64,000 bases of DNA, from contig NZ_CP036132.1 in NCBI RefSeq assembly GCF_018742245.1, positions 1,359,001 through 1,423,000 of the forward strand. Direction: 5' to 3'. The stretch's first letter is position 1. Every line of letters starts with the position of its first letter. This document shows positions 1 through 10,676 of this stretch, piece by piece. Position numbers and translations under genes: made by a program. Source of the stretch: Bacillus mycoides (lineage in GTDB: Bacteria > Bacillota > Bacilli > Bacillales > Bacillaceae_G). Below the pieces are notes generated by a model, which saw only the letters and a list, made by a program, of their open reading frames with translations, made no database searches and was not told the origin of the DNA.

Positions 1-224
1 TTTTTTAAAGTGATTTCTAAAATACAATCTAAAACAAGTCCTGCTTTTTTATAATTGATATCGATTGTGTATTTTTGAATAATTCCTTCACTTTCAAGTT
101 TACGAACACGCTCTGTAGTAGACGGAGCGGATAAGTTTACTCGTTTTGCCAATTCGCGCATCGAAAGGCGACTATCATTATATAATTCATTTAAAATTTT
201 TCGATCAACACGGTCTAATTGCAT
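1..224 (-). CDS. Lrp/AsnC family transcriptional regulator, N-terminal part (cut by window edge)
   Basis: The reverse strand from 224 reads MQLDRVDRKILNELYNDSRL and continues with an AsnC-type helix-turn-helix (RELAKRVNLSAPSTTERVRKL). A YTIDINYKKAGL segment then leads into the RAM effector domain, which runs off the window. A GGAGG site lies just before the ATG. Family members are leucine-responsive-type DNA-binding proteins that sense amino acids and act as dimers to octamers. The effector and targets cannot be told from this fragment. The gene is divergent from the 351-1338 pair and might control it. Confidence 0.9.
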   Translation of the reverse strand, partial: MQLDRVDRKILNELYNDSRLSMRELAKRVNLSAPSTTERVRKLESEGIIQKYTIDINYKKAGLVLDCILEITLK

Positions 225-350
225 TTGTAAATATACCTCCAGTAAAATGATGATTTTTGTAAAGGAAAATTATAAATTAAGATTCATATGAAATGTAAAG
301 TGAGCTTTATTTATTTTACAATAAAAAAGAGGGAAATAGGAGGGGAAATG

Positions 351-761
351 ATGGAGAGAATTATATTATCAAATATAGGAGATACAAAGTTTCAAAAATT
401 ATTAGGGCATAATCCGGATATATTAAATTCGTGGAGTACGTTAGAGAATACACTGTATAGTACAGGGACCCTTTCCGCAGAGTTAAAGGAGCAAGTAAGA
501 AGAACATTAGCGTTTGGGAATGAATGTCCGTACTGTATGGCAAAGGGAAAGCCGGATGATATACAAAAGATAGAAGAAATTAGCGTAGCCGTTACTTTTG
601 CACATGCATTTGTTCATAACCAAAAGGCGATAGATGATAATATGTTTCATGTATTAAAACAATATTGGACTGAAAAAGAAATTGTAGAGCTTTGTGCCTA
701 TATTTGTTTTATTACTGCGTCACAGCAACTTGGTTTTCTGTTTCAATTACAGCCCAATTAA
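351..761 (+). CDS. Carboxymuconolactone decarboxylase / AhpD-fold family protein
   Basis: 136 aa, all-helical, with a CPYC motif at residues 59-62 following the NE of the AhpD-type signature. This points to a thiol-redox protein (peroxidase-like CMD family) rather than a true decarboxylase. The full AhpD set of Glu, CxxC and a His three residues later is not intact, because the third position after CPYC is not His. Two adjacent ATGs (348 and 351) follow AGGAGG at 339-344; 351 has the better spacing. The next gene starts 13 bp after the stop, so the two are probably cotranscribed. Substrate unknown. Confidence 0.8.
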   Translation: MERIILSNIGDTKFQKLLGHNPDILNSWSTLENTLYSTGTLSAELKEQVRRTLAFGNECPYCMAKGKPDDIQKIEEISVAVTFAHAFVHNQKAIDDNMFHVLKQYWTEKEIVELCAYICFITASQQLGFLFQLQPN

Positions 762-774
762 CTAGGAGGATAAT

Positions 775-1338
775 ATGCTTAATCACGCAGCACTTATAAT
801 CATTGATGTACAGGAAGCATTTAACTTACCGTACTGGGGCACAAGGAATAACCTTTTTGCGGAAGAAAATATGAAAATTTTGTTAGAAGAATGGAGAAAA
901 AGAGAATTACTAGTTATTCATATTCAGCATGTGAATAAAGAAAATGTGGAGTCAATGTTTCATCTAGATGCAGAAACAGTACGTTTTAAAAAAGAAGTGA
1001 GGCCGTTACCAGGTGAGATTATTATTCAAAAGGTTGTTAACAGTGCGTTCATTGGGACAAATTTAGAAGAGATATTACGAGTAAAAGATTATACTTCTTT
1101 AGTAGTTGTAGGATTAACGACAAATCATTGTGTAGAGACGACAACACGGATGTCAGGTAATTTAGGATTTACAACGTATGTAGTGAGTGACGCGACGGCT
1201 ACTTTTAACCGCATCGGTCCAGATGGCACAGAGTATAGCGCAAAGGATATTCACAATATGACGCTTGTAAACTTGCATGATGAATTTGCTGCTATTGTGA
1301 CGGCGAAAGAAATATTAAAAACTATTTCGATAAAATAA
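775..1338 (+). CDS. Isochorismatase-like cysteine hydrolase
   Basis: 187 aa isochorismatase-fold protein. The Asp-Lys-Cys triad is visible: D11 in IIDVQEAF, K86 in IIQKVVNSAF, and C119 in TTNHCVETTTR. The family includes nicotinamidases, N-carbamoylsarcosine amidases and isochorismatases. The NHCVETT context is typical of bacterial cysteine hydrolases of unassigned substrate. AGGAGG lies just before the ATG. It follows the CMD-like gene closely and probably shares its transcript. Cytosolic; substrate not predictable from sequence. Confidence 0.9.
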   Translation: MLNHAALIIIDVQEAFNLPYWGTRNNLFAEENMKILLEEWRKRELLVIHIQHVNKENVESMFHLDAETVRFKKEVRPLPGEIIIQKVVNSAFIGTNLEEILRVKDYTSLVVVGLTTNHCVETTTRMSGNLGFTTYVVSDATATFNRIGPDGTEYSAKDIHNMTLVNLHDEFAAIVTAKEILKTISIK

Positions 1339-1417
1339 TTGCAGAATTATGTAGAAAAAAATAAGAATATTTCGTATAATCTAAGTATAATCATTTTGAA
1401 AATAGGGGTGTCATCAT

Positions 1418-1816
1418 ATGGAGCAAATTCCAGTAAAGAAAATAGAAGAAGTACTCGTTTTAGCAGGAGATGATAAACAAAAGCAAAAGGAATTTTATGA
1501 ATTGCTCTTAACAACGGAGTTTTATGTTGCTGGTTCATTAGAAGCAGAGGACGGGGCAACAGAAGGCACACTTCGTTTACGTCATTTCCAAGGAGAGGGT
1601 AGATGGATTGTTCCATTCTTTACACAATTGGAATTTGTAAAAGCTGTGTTGCCAGAAGGGACACCCCTTATTACGATACGTGGAAAAGAATTATTGGGTA
1701 GCATCGAGAAAGATGCTACAGCTGTATTAAATGTTGGAACAGATATGAGTAAAACATTTATTCCAGAAGAAATTGCAGAGATAGCATCAGGACGAATCTT
1801 TAATTATTATAAGTAA
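1418..1816 (+). CDS. SseB-like domain protein
   Basis: 132 aa, no signal peptide. The central segment RWIVPFFTQLEFVKAVLPEG followed by the GKELL and AVLNVGTDMSKTF elements resembles the SseB N-terminal domain: a Pro-Phe-Phe/Tyr strand, then a Leu-rich helix, then an LN(P/V) strand. SseB-domain proteins are widespread and mostly of unknown function; enteric SseB was tied to serine sensitivity. The RBS is GGGGTG upstream of the ATG. The gene converges on the LD-carboxypeptidase gene, and the two share a bidirectional terminator. Confidence 0.7.
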   Translation: MEQIPVKKIEEVLVLAGDDKQKQKEFYELLLTTEFYVAGSLEAEDGATEGTLRLRHFQGEGRWIVPFFTQLEFVKAVLPEGTPLITIRGKELLGSIEKDATAVLNVGTDMSKTFIPEEIAEIASGRIFNYYK

Positions 1817-1845
1817 AAGGAAAAGCTTAGCAGCTTTTCCTTTTT
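1815..1845. terminator. Bidirectional rho-independent terminator
   Basis: A 13-bp stem (1815-1827 with 1832-1844) has a 4-nt loop. Its own A and T runs give a U-tract in both directions. It sits exactly between the convergent SseB-like and LD-carboxypeptidase genes. Confidence 0.85.
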
Positions 1846-2764
1846 AATTTGAACATGGAGTGGCTATACCAGAAGAAATAGAAACAGTTTTGTTAGTTGT
1901 ATTTATTGTTGCTGTAGCTCCGAGGGGAATACCGATATTTGGACTTATATGTCCAATCGGTAAACCGAATAACACAGGTATATTATATGGCATGAAATAT
2001 TCATATAATATTGTTTGCAATGATTGAGATGGCTTAGAAGGGTTGCAGTCGTGACAACTTGTAAAAATAACGCCACTGCATTCATTAAACTGTCCAGATA
2101 AAAGTAGTTGATTTAACATCCGGTCAATGCGGTACGGTTCTTCACCAATATCTTCAAGCAATAAAAGTCTATTTGACGTATTTATCTCATAGGGCGAGCC
2201 AATTATACTTGTTAACACAGTTAAATTCCCTCCAACTAATGTGCCTGTAACTGTACATGGAGAGGTAGGCACGATACATTCTGATGCATATAAGATAGAT
2301 GAATACGGATGGAATAGTTGATTGAAAGAAGATAAAGAGAGAGAATCTATACCTTTTCCTAATTCTTCAATCATTGGACCATGAAAAGTTACAAGCTCTG
2401 CATAACGTGAAAAGGCAGTATGTAAAGCCGTAATATCGCTATATCCCCAAAAAATCTTTGGATTCCGTTGAATGATTTCATATTGAATGTAAGGGAGGAG
2501 ACGAGCGCTGCCGTAACCACCTCGTGCACAAAAGACTGCTTTGACCTCAGTATTTGTAAATGCTTCATGTATATCATCAAGACGAACTTGATCACTTCCA
2601 GCTAAATATCCATATTTTTCATAAACGCTCTTTCCGATTATTACAAATAAACCCATCTCTTGTAATACGTTCACACCTTTTAATACATTCTCAAGTGTTG
2701 GTGGGCCAGACGGTGCAATAATCATTACTGTATCACCTTTTTGTAACGCATTTGGATGAATCAT
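1844..2764 (-). CDS. LD-carboxypeptidase, peptidase family S66 (LdcA/MccF-like)
   Basis: 306 aa. The family S66 Ser-Glu-His triad is readable: S109 in WGYSDITAL, E204 in LLLEDIGEEPYRIDR, H272 in GLPIGHISPN. The family cleaves the L,D bond releasing terminal D-Ala from tetrapeptide muropeptides during wall recycling; the MccF branch instead hydrolyses microcin C-type acyl-sulfonamides or phosphoramidates. No signal peptide, so cytosolic. Length is typical. The choice between LdcA and MccF function is not settled by what I can see. Confidence 0.88.
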   Translation of the reverse strand: MIHPNALQKGDTVMIIAPSGPPTLENVLKGVNVLQEMGLFVIIGKSVYEKYGYLAGSDQVRLDDIHEAFTNTEVKAVFCARGGYGSARLLPYIQYEIIQRNPKIFWGYSDITALHTAFSRYAELVTFHGPMIEELGKGIDSLSLSSFNQLFHPYSSILYASECIVPTSPCTVTGTLVGGNLTVLTSIIGSPYEINTSNRLLLLEDIGEEPYRIDRMLNQLLLSGQFNECSGVIFTSCHDCNPSKPSQSLQTILYEYFMPYNIPVLFGLPIGHISPNIGIPLGATATINTTNKTVSISSGIATPCSN

Positions 2765-2879
2765 TGTTCTCAGCCTCCTTCTCTTTCAATATATTCGCTT
2801 GAGCGAAAGTTCAATCCTTGTAAAAGAAGGGGAAAGCATGTCATATAAAGAAGGTATAGGGAAAGTAGGAGGGAAAATG

Positions 2880-3974
2880 ATGTTTACAAGTCGAGTAATA
2901 GATATATTACAAATTAAGTATCCGATCATTCAAGCAGGTATGGCAGGAGCTATTACAACGCCAGAACTTGTTGCAGCTGTGAGTAATAGCGGAGGATTAG
3001 GTACGCTTGGAGCAGGGTATATGAGCCCAGAACAAATCCGTGAAGCGATTTATAAAATAAGGGAACTAACAAATAAGCCTTTCGGTGTTAATTTACTTTT
3101 AACGAAAGAGATACAGATAGAAGAAGAGAAGGTAAACGAGGCGAAAGTATTACTTAGTGGAGTGAATAGAGAATTAGGTATAGAGGAAGAAAAGGCTTTA
3201 AAACTTCCAAAAAGCTATAAAGAACAATTACAAGTATTATTAGAGGAAAAGGTACCAGTCGTTAGTTTTGCATTTCAAACGTTAGAAAAAGAAGAAATAG
3301 ATGATTTGAAAAAGGAAGGGATAAAAGTTATCGGAACAGCTACCCATGTAGCGGAAGCGAAAGCACTTGCTAAGTTAGGGGTAGATATTATCGTCGGGCA
3401 AGGTAGCGAGGCAGGAGGGCATAGAGGAACGTTTATTGGGAAAGAACAAGATGCGATGATTGGTACATTTGCATTAATCCCGCAATTAGTAGCGGAAGTA
3501 CCTCATATCCCGATTGTTGCAGCAGGTGGTGTAATGAATGGGCAAGGGCTTGTCGCGGCATTTGCGTTAGGGGCAGAAGCTGTTCAAATGGGATCAGCCT
3601 TTTTAACGAGTGAAGAAAGTATTACGCATGACGTGTATAAAGAGGCGATTTTACATAGTACAGATACGAGTACAACGGTAACCCGTGCGTTTTCCGGGAA
3701 ATATGCACGGGGTATTCGTAATGAATTTATAGAGAAACATGAAGGAAGAGAAAAGAATTTACCGATGTATCCAGTACAAAACGTATTGACTTCAAAAATA
3801 CGTCAAGAAGCAGCGAAGCAAAATAAGGAAGAGTATATGTCGCTTTGGGCAGGACAAGCATCATCATTAGCACGAACGGAATCAGCTCAGCACGTAGTGA
3901 AACGTGTCATGAAAGAAGCAGAGAACGTAATTGAACAATTACAAGGTGTATATAGAAAAAGACCACTTGAATAA
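2880..3974 (+). CDS. Nitronate monooxygenase / 2-nitropropane dioxygenase family flavoenzyme
   Basis: 364 aa TIM-barrel FMN enzyme starting MFTSRVIDILQIKYPIIQAGMAG. FMN-binding glycine motifs are present (GGLGTLGAG, VGQGSEAGGHRG, AAGGVMNGQG, GAEAVQMGSAF). It oxidises nitronates such as propionate 3-nitronate; some relatives are enoyl-ACP reductase FabK, but the EAGGH segment fits both. AGGAGG at 2867-2872 selects 2880 over 2877 and over an upstream in-frame ATG at 2838. The stop codon sits inside the shared terminator hairpin. Confidence 0.88.
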   Translation: MFTSRVIDILQIKYPIIQAGMAGAITTPELVAAVSNSGGLGTLGAGYMSPEQIREAIYKIRELTNKPFGVNLLLTKEIQIEEEKVNEAKVLLSGVNRELGIEEEKALKLPKSYKEQLQVLLEEKVPVVSFAFQTLEKEEIDDLKKEGIKVIGTATHVAEAKALAKLGVDIIVGQGSEAGGHRGTFIGKEQDAMIGTFALIPQLVAEVPHIPIVAAGGVMNGQGLVAAFALGAEAVQMGSAFLTSEESITHDVYKEAILHSTDTSTTVTRAFSGKYARGIRNEFIEKHEGREKNLPMYPVQNVLTSKIRQEAAKQNKEEYMSLWAGQASSLARTESAQHVVKRVMKEAENVIEQLQGVYRKRPLE

Positions 3975-3990
3975 TTCAAGTGGTCTTTTC
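3961..3990. terminator. Bidirectional terminator between nitronate monooxygenase and dltD
   Basis: The perfect stem GACCACTTGAA / TTCAAGTGGTC with a short loop includes the TAA of the upstream gene. T residues follow on the + side. The convergent dltD stop is at 3992. Confidence 0.8.
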
Positions 3991-3991
3991 G

Positions 3992-5167
3992 TTAGTTTGC
4001 TTTATAAAATTGTTGGATAGCTTCGTCGATGTAAACCCAGCCTTTCCAACCTAAGTGCATATGATCTTTTAAGAAGTACTTATCATATTCATGATTTGAG
4101 AAATCAGCAATTGGATAGCCAGCTTGCTTAATTTGCTCATGAACTTTATTGTAGTATAATTCGCGTTTTTCTTTCGGGAAGCCAGCGTAATCATACCAAG
4201 GACCTTTTACAGGAACAGAAATGAAGAGCGGTTTTGCGCCAGATTGTTTTAATAAATCAAGTACAATTTGTAAATCTTCATATTCTGGTGATTGGTCATA
4301 AGCATCATTTTTTAAGTAACCTTCACGTTGCTTTAATTTCTTCTTAATTTTGCTATTGAAGTAATCATCTTCGATACCATATTCGTTAGAGCTTGATTCT
4401 ACTGCACCTGTTTGATCAGCATGCTTACGAGCTTCTTCCCAGTTCATTTGTTTTAATGATGGATCAAGCTTTTCTTTATGCGGCTTAATATCAAACATAA
4501 CTGTAAATAAATCTTTACGATCTAGAATGTTACGATAAATATAAGCGAAAGGTTTAGCAGCAAGTGCTTTTACTTTATACTTTGTATCATCGTAGGCGAT
4601 ACCTTCAAGTGAAATTTTTAATAAAGTTTCTTTTTTAACAATCTCAAAGTTTAATAAGCGTTTTGCAATTTGTTTTTTCATTTCAGGTTTTAAATCATCG
4701 TTGAAAATGAAGTGGTAACCTTGTTGTTTTGAAAAGTTAGGTGCAAAGTGTGTCTCATCAATACCTTGTGGTACAAACCATTGCGGAGAAAGAACGAATA
4801 TCATTTTCTTATCTTTCAATTGATCCATTGTAGATGCGAAGTTTAATACATGTACAAGGTCTTGTGTTCCGCCGCGTCCAAGTAGGAATGGTGTGAATCC
4901 TTCAGGCTTTACTTTGAAATAATTCGATGGATGAAAAGCATCCATACGTGCGAATTCCGATGAACCGTACATCGGAAGGTATTTCGGGTCTGCTAACATC
5001 TTTTGCTGTAAAATCATACTTTGAATCTTTTCTTCTTTTAAAGAAGTCGCAGCTTGTTCTACTTTCTCATCACTTAAAAGTGGGAGTAGGAAGCGCGTAG
5101 GAATAAGTAAGAATACAGCAAAAAGGGCCAATGCTAAAAGCATCGGACCAAATTTTACTTTGTTCAT
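3992..5167 (-). CDS. dltD: D-alanyl-lipoteichoic acid biosynthesis protein DltD
   Basis: 391 aa with one N-terminal membrane anchor (about residues 8-30) and an extracytoplasmic SGNH-like domain. The nucleophile motif YGSSEF is at 67-72, with Ser69 or Ser70 as candidate. The C-terminal [10 protein letters not shown] holds the Asp/His pair of the catalytic triad. DltD acts late in D-alanine transfer to teichoic acids on the outer membrane face. It overlaps dltC by 4 bp and is the last gene of dltXABCD. Confidence 0.97.
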   Translation of the reverse strand: MNKVKFGPMLLALALFAVFLLIPTRFLLPLLSDEKVEQAATSLKEEKIQSMILQQKMLADPKYLPMYGSSEFARMDAFHPSNYFKVKPEGFTPFLLGRGGTQDLVHVLNFASTMDQLKDKKMIFVLSPQWFVPQGIDETHFAPNFSKQQGYHFIFNDDLKPEMKKQIAKRLLNFEIVKKETLLKISLEGIAYDDTKYKVKALAAKPFAYIYRNILDRKDLFTVMFDIKPHKEKLDPSLKQMNWEEARKHADQTGAVESSSNEYGIEDDYFNSKIKKKLKQREGYLKNDAYDQSPEYEDLQIVLDLLKQSGAKPLFISVPVKGPWYDYAGFPKEKRELYYNKVHEQIKQAGYPIADFSNHEYDKYFLKDHMHLGWKGWVYIDEAIQQFYKAN

Positions 5168-5403
5168 CGGATTTCTTCCAACTTTTTAATAACCATATTT
5201 GGTGTAGCCCACTCATCGCGGTCAAAATCAGAAATAGAAACTTCAATCTCTAAACGCTCTTGGAATTCTACTAATAAAGATACTACAGCGAAAGAATCAA
5301 GAATACCTTCTTCAAATAATTGAACATCTAAGTTTTCTTTCACAATATCGTTTTCACATACTTCTTCTAAAATATCTAATACTTGCTCTTTGAATTCTGC
5401 CAT
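5164..5403 (-). CDS. dltC: D-alanine carrier protein DltC
   Basis: 79 aa acyl-carrier-type protein. The phosphopantetheine Ser is in the motif [12 protein letters not shown] (Ser37). DltA loads D-Ala on the phosphopantetheine thiol, and DltB/DltD pass it across the membrane to teichoic acid. There is a 68-bp gap from dltB and a 4-bp overlap with dltD, which suggests translational coupling to dltD. Confidence 0.97.
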   Translation of the reverse strand: MAEFKEQVLDILEEVCENDIVKENLDVQLFEEGILDSFAVVSLLVEFQERLEIEVSISDFDRDEWATPNMVIKKLEEIR

Positions 5404-5471
5404 TTTTAAAATCTCCTTTATATCCGAAATATATTATATGTGCGACTTCTTAATAGTATAAGAAGGGTGCA

Positions 5472-6638
5472 TTAAAAGTATCTGTTAAGGTGTCCAGAGA
5501 AGATCAGGAAACCGAAACATACAACGTGGAACGTAATTACAATCGCAAGGACATGCGTAAATTTATTATTTGGCCAAAACTTAAGCTTCTTGTTTTTTCG
5601 TTCGAAAATATCGAACAAGATAAACAAGGCAGCGTGATAAAGACCATAAATAATGTATTGATACACATGCTCACCAGTAATATGCCATATTCCCATGATG
5701 AAAAAGTTCAAAAATGCACCGATATACGAAATTGTGTAACGGTTTTTAATTAGCTTTTTCTTCGTTGCGAAAAAGACGAAACGCATGTAAATAAAGTCAC
5801 GGAACCAGAATGATAAACTCATGTGCCAGCGATTCCAGAAGTCTTTAATGTTACGACTAATGAATGGTTTATTAAAGTTTTCTGGAGTTTTAATTCCCAT
5901 CATATAACTTACACCAATTACAAATGAGCTATAACCAGCAAAGTCAAAGAATAAATATAAGCTATAGCTATACATGTAAATCATATTTGATAGGATTGTA
6001 TCTTGCTGAGCGAATGCCGGATCCATAAAATATTGCTTTATTAAGTAAGCAATAATAAATTTATACAAGAAACCTTGGAAAATACGGTTTAGCCCTGTAT
6101 ATAGTAAATTTTGATATTCTTCTGCACTAGGTGGCTTTTGAATATCTTTTTGGAATCTGCGGTAACGATCGATAGGTCCCGTTGAGATAGCCGGGAAGAA
6201 TAAAATGAATTCCCAAAAATTAAAGAAGGAAAGTTCTTTAATTAAGTTATCACGAACTTCAAATACCATTTGTACTGCTCTAAATGTTACATAGGACATT
6301 CCTAAAAATACAACAAACTTTAGCTCAGGTACAAACGGTGCGATTTTTGCCAAAATAAGCGGTAAAATCGATAAAATAACAGCCATACAAAATGTGAATG
6401 TACTATTATTTTGTTTTCTTAACATTAAATAGCCTTTAATAAGGGCATATTGCCAAATAATAAATGCTGCTAACATCATTGCTTGCTTCGGTTTATCAGA
6501 GAAGATAATAACGAGCATTACTAATGTTAAAACGGCATTATATTTACGCAACATTTTACCTTTTAATCCAGCTATGATAGTAGGTATTAATAAAATGCCT
6601 ACTATAGCGAAAAAATAAAATGATCCATATGCGGTCAT
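5472..6638 (-). CDS. dltB: D-alanine export / teichoic acid D-alanyltransferase DltB (MBOAT family)
   Basis: 388 aa polytopic membrane protein. MBOAT signatures are visible: [12 protein letters not shown], then [19 protein letters not shown], and the conserved membrane His in [12 protein letters not shown]. DltB binds DltC-D-Ala and moves the D-alanyl group outward. The ATG overlaps the dltA stop (ATGA, 4 bp), so translation is probably coupled. Confidence 0.97.
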   Translation of the reverse strand: MTAYGSFYFFAIVGILLIPTIIAGLKGKMLRKYNAVLTLVMLVIIFSDKPKQAMMLAAFIIWQYALIKGYLMLRKQNNSTFTFCMAVILSILPLILAKIAPFVPELKFVVFLGMSYVTFRAVQMVFEVRDNLIKELSFFNFWEFILFFPAISTGPIDRYRRFQKDIQKPPSAEEYQNLLYTGLNRIFQGFLYKFIIAYLIKQYFMDPAFAQQDTILSNMIYMYSYSLYLFFDFAGYSSFVIGVSYMMGIKTPENFNKPFISRNIKDFWNRWHMSLSFWFRDFIYMRFVFFATKKKLIKNRYTISYIGAFLNFFIMGIWHITGEHVYQYIIYGLYHAALFILFDIFERKNKKLKFWPNNKFTHVLAIVITFHVVCFGFLIFSGHLNRYF

Positions 6639-8149
6639 GCTGTAACCTCACTCAATAATTTTTTGCGATCTACCTTTCCATTTGGTGTCATTGGAATAGA
6701 AGATTGATACATGAATTTACGTGGAATCATGTAGTTTGGTAATCGCTCATTGAGTTCTTTTTTAATTGCAGATGTTAATTTGAATTCTTTTTCAAATGAA
6801 TGCTCTCCAGGAACAACAACCGCTAATAAATAATCGTACTTTTCACCTTTTTTAATTGGAACAATAACTGCTCCTTCTACGTAAGAACACGCACGAAGGT
6901 GATGCTCAATTTCTTCTAATTCCATTCGATAACCATGAAGCTTAATTTGGAAATCAAGACGACCATTATAGAATAGAAGACCATTTTCTACATAGCCAGC
7001 ATCGCCTGTTTTATAGGCGCGCTCGCCGTCAATCATGGTAAATGCTTTTTCTGTTAATTCAGGGCTTCCTAAATATCCAACGCTTACGCTTGGACCAACA
7101 ATTACGATTTCACCTTTTTCACCGTCAGGTGCAAGTGTGCCGTCTTCTTTCATAATAAGAAGGCGACAGTCTGATTTACAGTAGCCGACTGGAAGTGATT
7201 TGTATTGATCAAGCACTTCTTCTGTAACGTGAATACCTGTTACAGCAACAGTAGCTTCTGTAGGACCGTACGTATTCATAATTGTTGCTTTCGGGAACCG
7301 CTCAATTAATTTTCTAGCCACTTCATTTGGTAACACTTCACCGCAGAATAAGAATGTTTTCATGTTTGGTAGCATACTCTCAGAGAAAGATGCTTCCATT
7401 AAACACATTTCAGCGAAAGATGGTGTCGAAGTCCATACTTGAATATCCGATTGCTCTAAAGAAGCAAACAAGTCTTTTGGACGTGCAATCATATCTTTAT
7501 CGATTGCCCAAAGTGTACCACCTGTTACTAATGATGGGTAAATATCCATTACAGATAAATCGAATGAGAAAGGTGCTTGGTTTAAGAATACTTGCCCTGT
7601 TTGTAATTTGAAATCTTCTACAGCCCATTTTGTAAAGCTAACAAGACAGTTATAAGTAATCTGAACCCCTTTCGGATTACCTGTACTTCCTGATGTGTAA
7701 ATAATGTAGAAGTTCTCATCACCTTTTACCGCATGTTCAGGATTTGGAATGTTCCCTTTATGAGTAAAGAAAATATCTTTTAAGTTGTCTTCACTTACAA
7801 TGCGAACTGGTAAATCAGTTACAGTTACTTCTGTTCCTGATAAAAGTAATTTCGCACCAGAATTTTCAGCGATACGTTGTACGCGATCAGCTGGGATAGA
7901 TAAATCTACAGGAATGTAAGCATGTCCAGCTTTTACACAACCTAAAAAGTTAATAATCATTTCAGGTTGCATATGGCCATAAACCATAATTGGTGAACGA
8001 TCATCTGGATACTCAGAAGAAATCCAATGTGCTAACGCATCAGAATCTTCCTTTAATTGCTTGTACGTAATTTTCGCATCTCGCCAAACAAAAGCGGTTT
8101 GATCAGGCGTTTCTACAGCCCACTTTTCAATTTGTTCTAATAACTTCAT
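6635..8149 (-). CDS. dltA: D-alanine--D-alanyl carrier protein ligase DltA
   Basis: 504 aa ANL-superfamily adenylation enzyme. The P-loop core motif [11 protein letters not shown], the [10 protein letters not shown] motif, YKTGDAG, and the C-terminal catalytic Lys in [11 protein letters not shown] are present. It activates D-Ala with ATP and loads it onto DltC in the cytosol. Length is as expected for the family (about 503-505 aa). It lies 12 bp downstream of dltX. Confidence 0.98.
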   Translation of the reverse strand: MKLLEQIEKWAVETPDQTAFVWRDAKITYKQLKEDSDALAHWISSEYPDDRSPIMVYGHMQPEMIINFLGCVKAGHAYIPVDLSIPADRVQRIAENSGAKLLLSGTEVTVTDLPVRIVSEDNLKDIFFTHKGNIPNPEHAVKGDENFYIIYTSGSTGNPKGVQITYNCLVSFTKWAVEDFKLQTGQVFLNQAPFSFDLSVMDIYPSLVTGGTLWAIDKDMIARPKDLFASLEQSDIQVWTSTPSFAEMCLMEASFSESMLPNMKTFLFCGEVLPNEVARKLIERFPKATIMNTYGPTEATVAVTGIHVTEEVLDQYKSLPVGYCKSDCRLLIMKEDGTLAPDGEKGEIVIVGPSVSVGYLGSPELTEKAFTMIDGERAYKTGDAGYVENGLLFYNGRLDFQIKLHGYRMELEEIEHHLRACSYVEGAVIVPIKKGEKYDYLLAVVVPGEHSFEKEFKLTSAIKKELNERLPNYMIPRKFMYQSSIPMTPNGKVDRKKLLSEVTA

Positions 8150-8161
8150 AACGTTCCCACC

Positions 8162-8308
8162 CTAGAATTCATTGTAAATAAATGTACTTGTGTTTGTATC
8201 ATGGAATCCATACAACCAAAGTAATGCAAATAAAATTGCAAGGTAATAAACCGTCTTTGCAACCCATTGTGTGAGTGGTTGAGACCATATCTCTTTTAAT
8301 CTTTCCAT
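8162..8308 (-). CDS. dltX: Small membrane protein DltX
   Basis: 48 aa (MERLKEIWSQPLTQWVAKTV to the C-terminal FIYNEF). It has one membrane segment (about residues 15-35) and the C-terminal FxYxxF-like end typical of DltX. DltX is needed for D-alanylation and interacts with DltB/D. ATG at 8308 has GAGGG upstream; the longer frame from 8353 has no ribosome site. First gene of dltXABCD. Confidence 0.92.
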   Translation of the reverse strand: MERLKEIWSQPLTQWVAKTVYYLAILFALLWLYGFHDTNTSTFIYNEF

Positions 8309-9815
<1,507 letters not shown>

Positions 9816-9831
9816 AAAAGTATAAAAAAAG

Positions 9832-9862
9832 GCAACTGCGCTCTATCGCAGTTGCTTCTATT
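9832..9862 (+). terminator. Terminator of the M20 amidohydrolase gene
   Basis: Stem GCAACTGCG (9832-9840) pairs with CGCAGTTGC (9847-9855) around a 6-nt loop, followed by a T-rich stretch. Confidence 0.75.
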
Positions 9863-10011
9863 TCTTCCGTCAGAGAGGGCTGAGAAAGAACTATGCTCAT
9901 TTATAGTATATGAATAGCTAACGGACAAGCTTGTACATTTTAACTATTTTTTTAAAAATAGTTATTGACTTTGATAATCAATTTCAATTAATCTAATGAT
10001 ATAATTGAAAT

Positions 10012-10026
10012 TGATAATTATTATCA
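10012..10026 (+). promoter_or_regulatory. Fur box (perfect 7-1-7)
   Basis: TGATAAT-T-ATTATCA is an exact match to the 7-1-7 Bacillus Fur consensus (TGATAATNATTATCA). It lies 23 bp upstream of the small ORF at 10049. A weaker copy (TGATAAT followed by 5/7 of the second half) is at 9972-9986. This predicts iron-dependent repression of the 10049-11450 genes. Confidence 0.85.
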
Positions 10027-10048
10027 ATGAAGTGGATGAGGAACCTTA

Positions 10049-10213
10049 ATGAGAAAAACATTTCACCTTTTACGAAGGGGATTAAAAAATAAAGATGTTG
10101 ATAAGCATATTGAATGGCAACGAAATATAATTCGTTCTGAATATGTAGATGAGAAGAGTACACTTCCAACAGAAAAAGAGATACAAGGTAAAAGGAGAGG
10201 TTCAGTTGAGTAA
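10049..10213 (+). CDS. Small basic protein of unknown function, upstream of flavodoxin
   Basis: 54 aa (MRKTFHLLRRGLKNKDVDKH to GKRRGSVE). Highly charged and basic, no membrane segment. A GAGGAA site lies 7 nt before the ATG. Its stop overlaps the flavodoxin TTG start by 8 bp, so the two are probably translationally coupled and both lie behind the Fur box. I do not recognise a family. Confidence 0.7.
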   Translation: MRKTFHLLRRGLKNKDVDKHIEWQRNIIRSEYVDEKSTLPTEKEIQGKRRGSVE

Positions 10214-10652
10214 GTTAGTAATGATTTTTGCAAGTATGAGTGGAAATACGGAGGAAATGGCTGATCATATTGCGGGTGCAATTCGTGAAACAGAAAATGA
10301 AATTGAAGTCATTGATATTATGGATTCACCAGAAGCTTCTATATTAGAGCAATATAACGGTATTATTTTAGGTGCTTATACTTGGGGAGATGGTGATCTT
10401 CCGGATGATTTTTTAGATTTTTATGACGCAATGGATTCTATTGATTTAACTGGGAAAAAAGCGGCAGTATTCGGGTCATGTGATTCAGGTTATCCAAAAT
10501 ACGGGGTAGCGGTTGATATTTTAATAGAAAAGCTGCAGGAGCGCGGGGCAGCAGTTGTGTTAGACGGATTGAAAGTAGAATTAACGCCAGAAGATGAAGA
10601 TGTAGAAAAATGTTTACAGTTTGGAGCTGAATTTGTAAAACACCTTTCTTAA
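10206..10652 (+). CDS. Flavodoxin
   Basis: 148 aa starting TTG. The FMN phosphate loop FASMSGNTEEMAD is near the N terminus, followed by LGAYTWGDGDLPDDF and FGSCDSGYPKYG, which are typical of short-chain flavodoxins. It carries low-potential electrons and often replaces ferredoxin under iron limitation, which fits the upstream Fur box. AAAGGAGAGG at 10191-10200 supports the TTG at 10206 rather than the upstream in-frame ATG at 10149, which would add 19 residues unlike flavodoxin. Confidence 0.95.
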   Translation: MSKLVMIFASMSGNTEEMADHIAGAIRETENEIEVIDIMDSPEASILEQYNGIILGAYTWGDGDLPDDFLDFYDAMDSIDLTGKKAAVFGSCDSGYPKYGVAVDILIEKLQERGAAVVLDGLKVELTPEDEDVEKCLQFGAEFVKHLS

Positions 10653-10676
10653 TGGCAGAAGGGAGATGAAGAGCAA

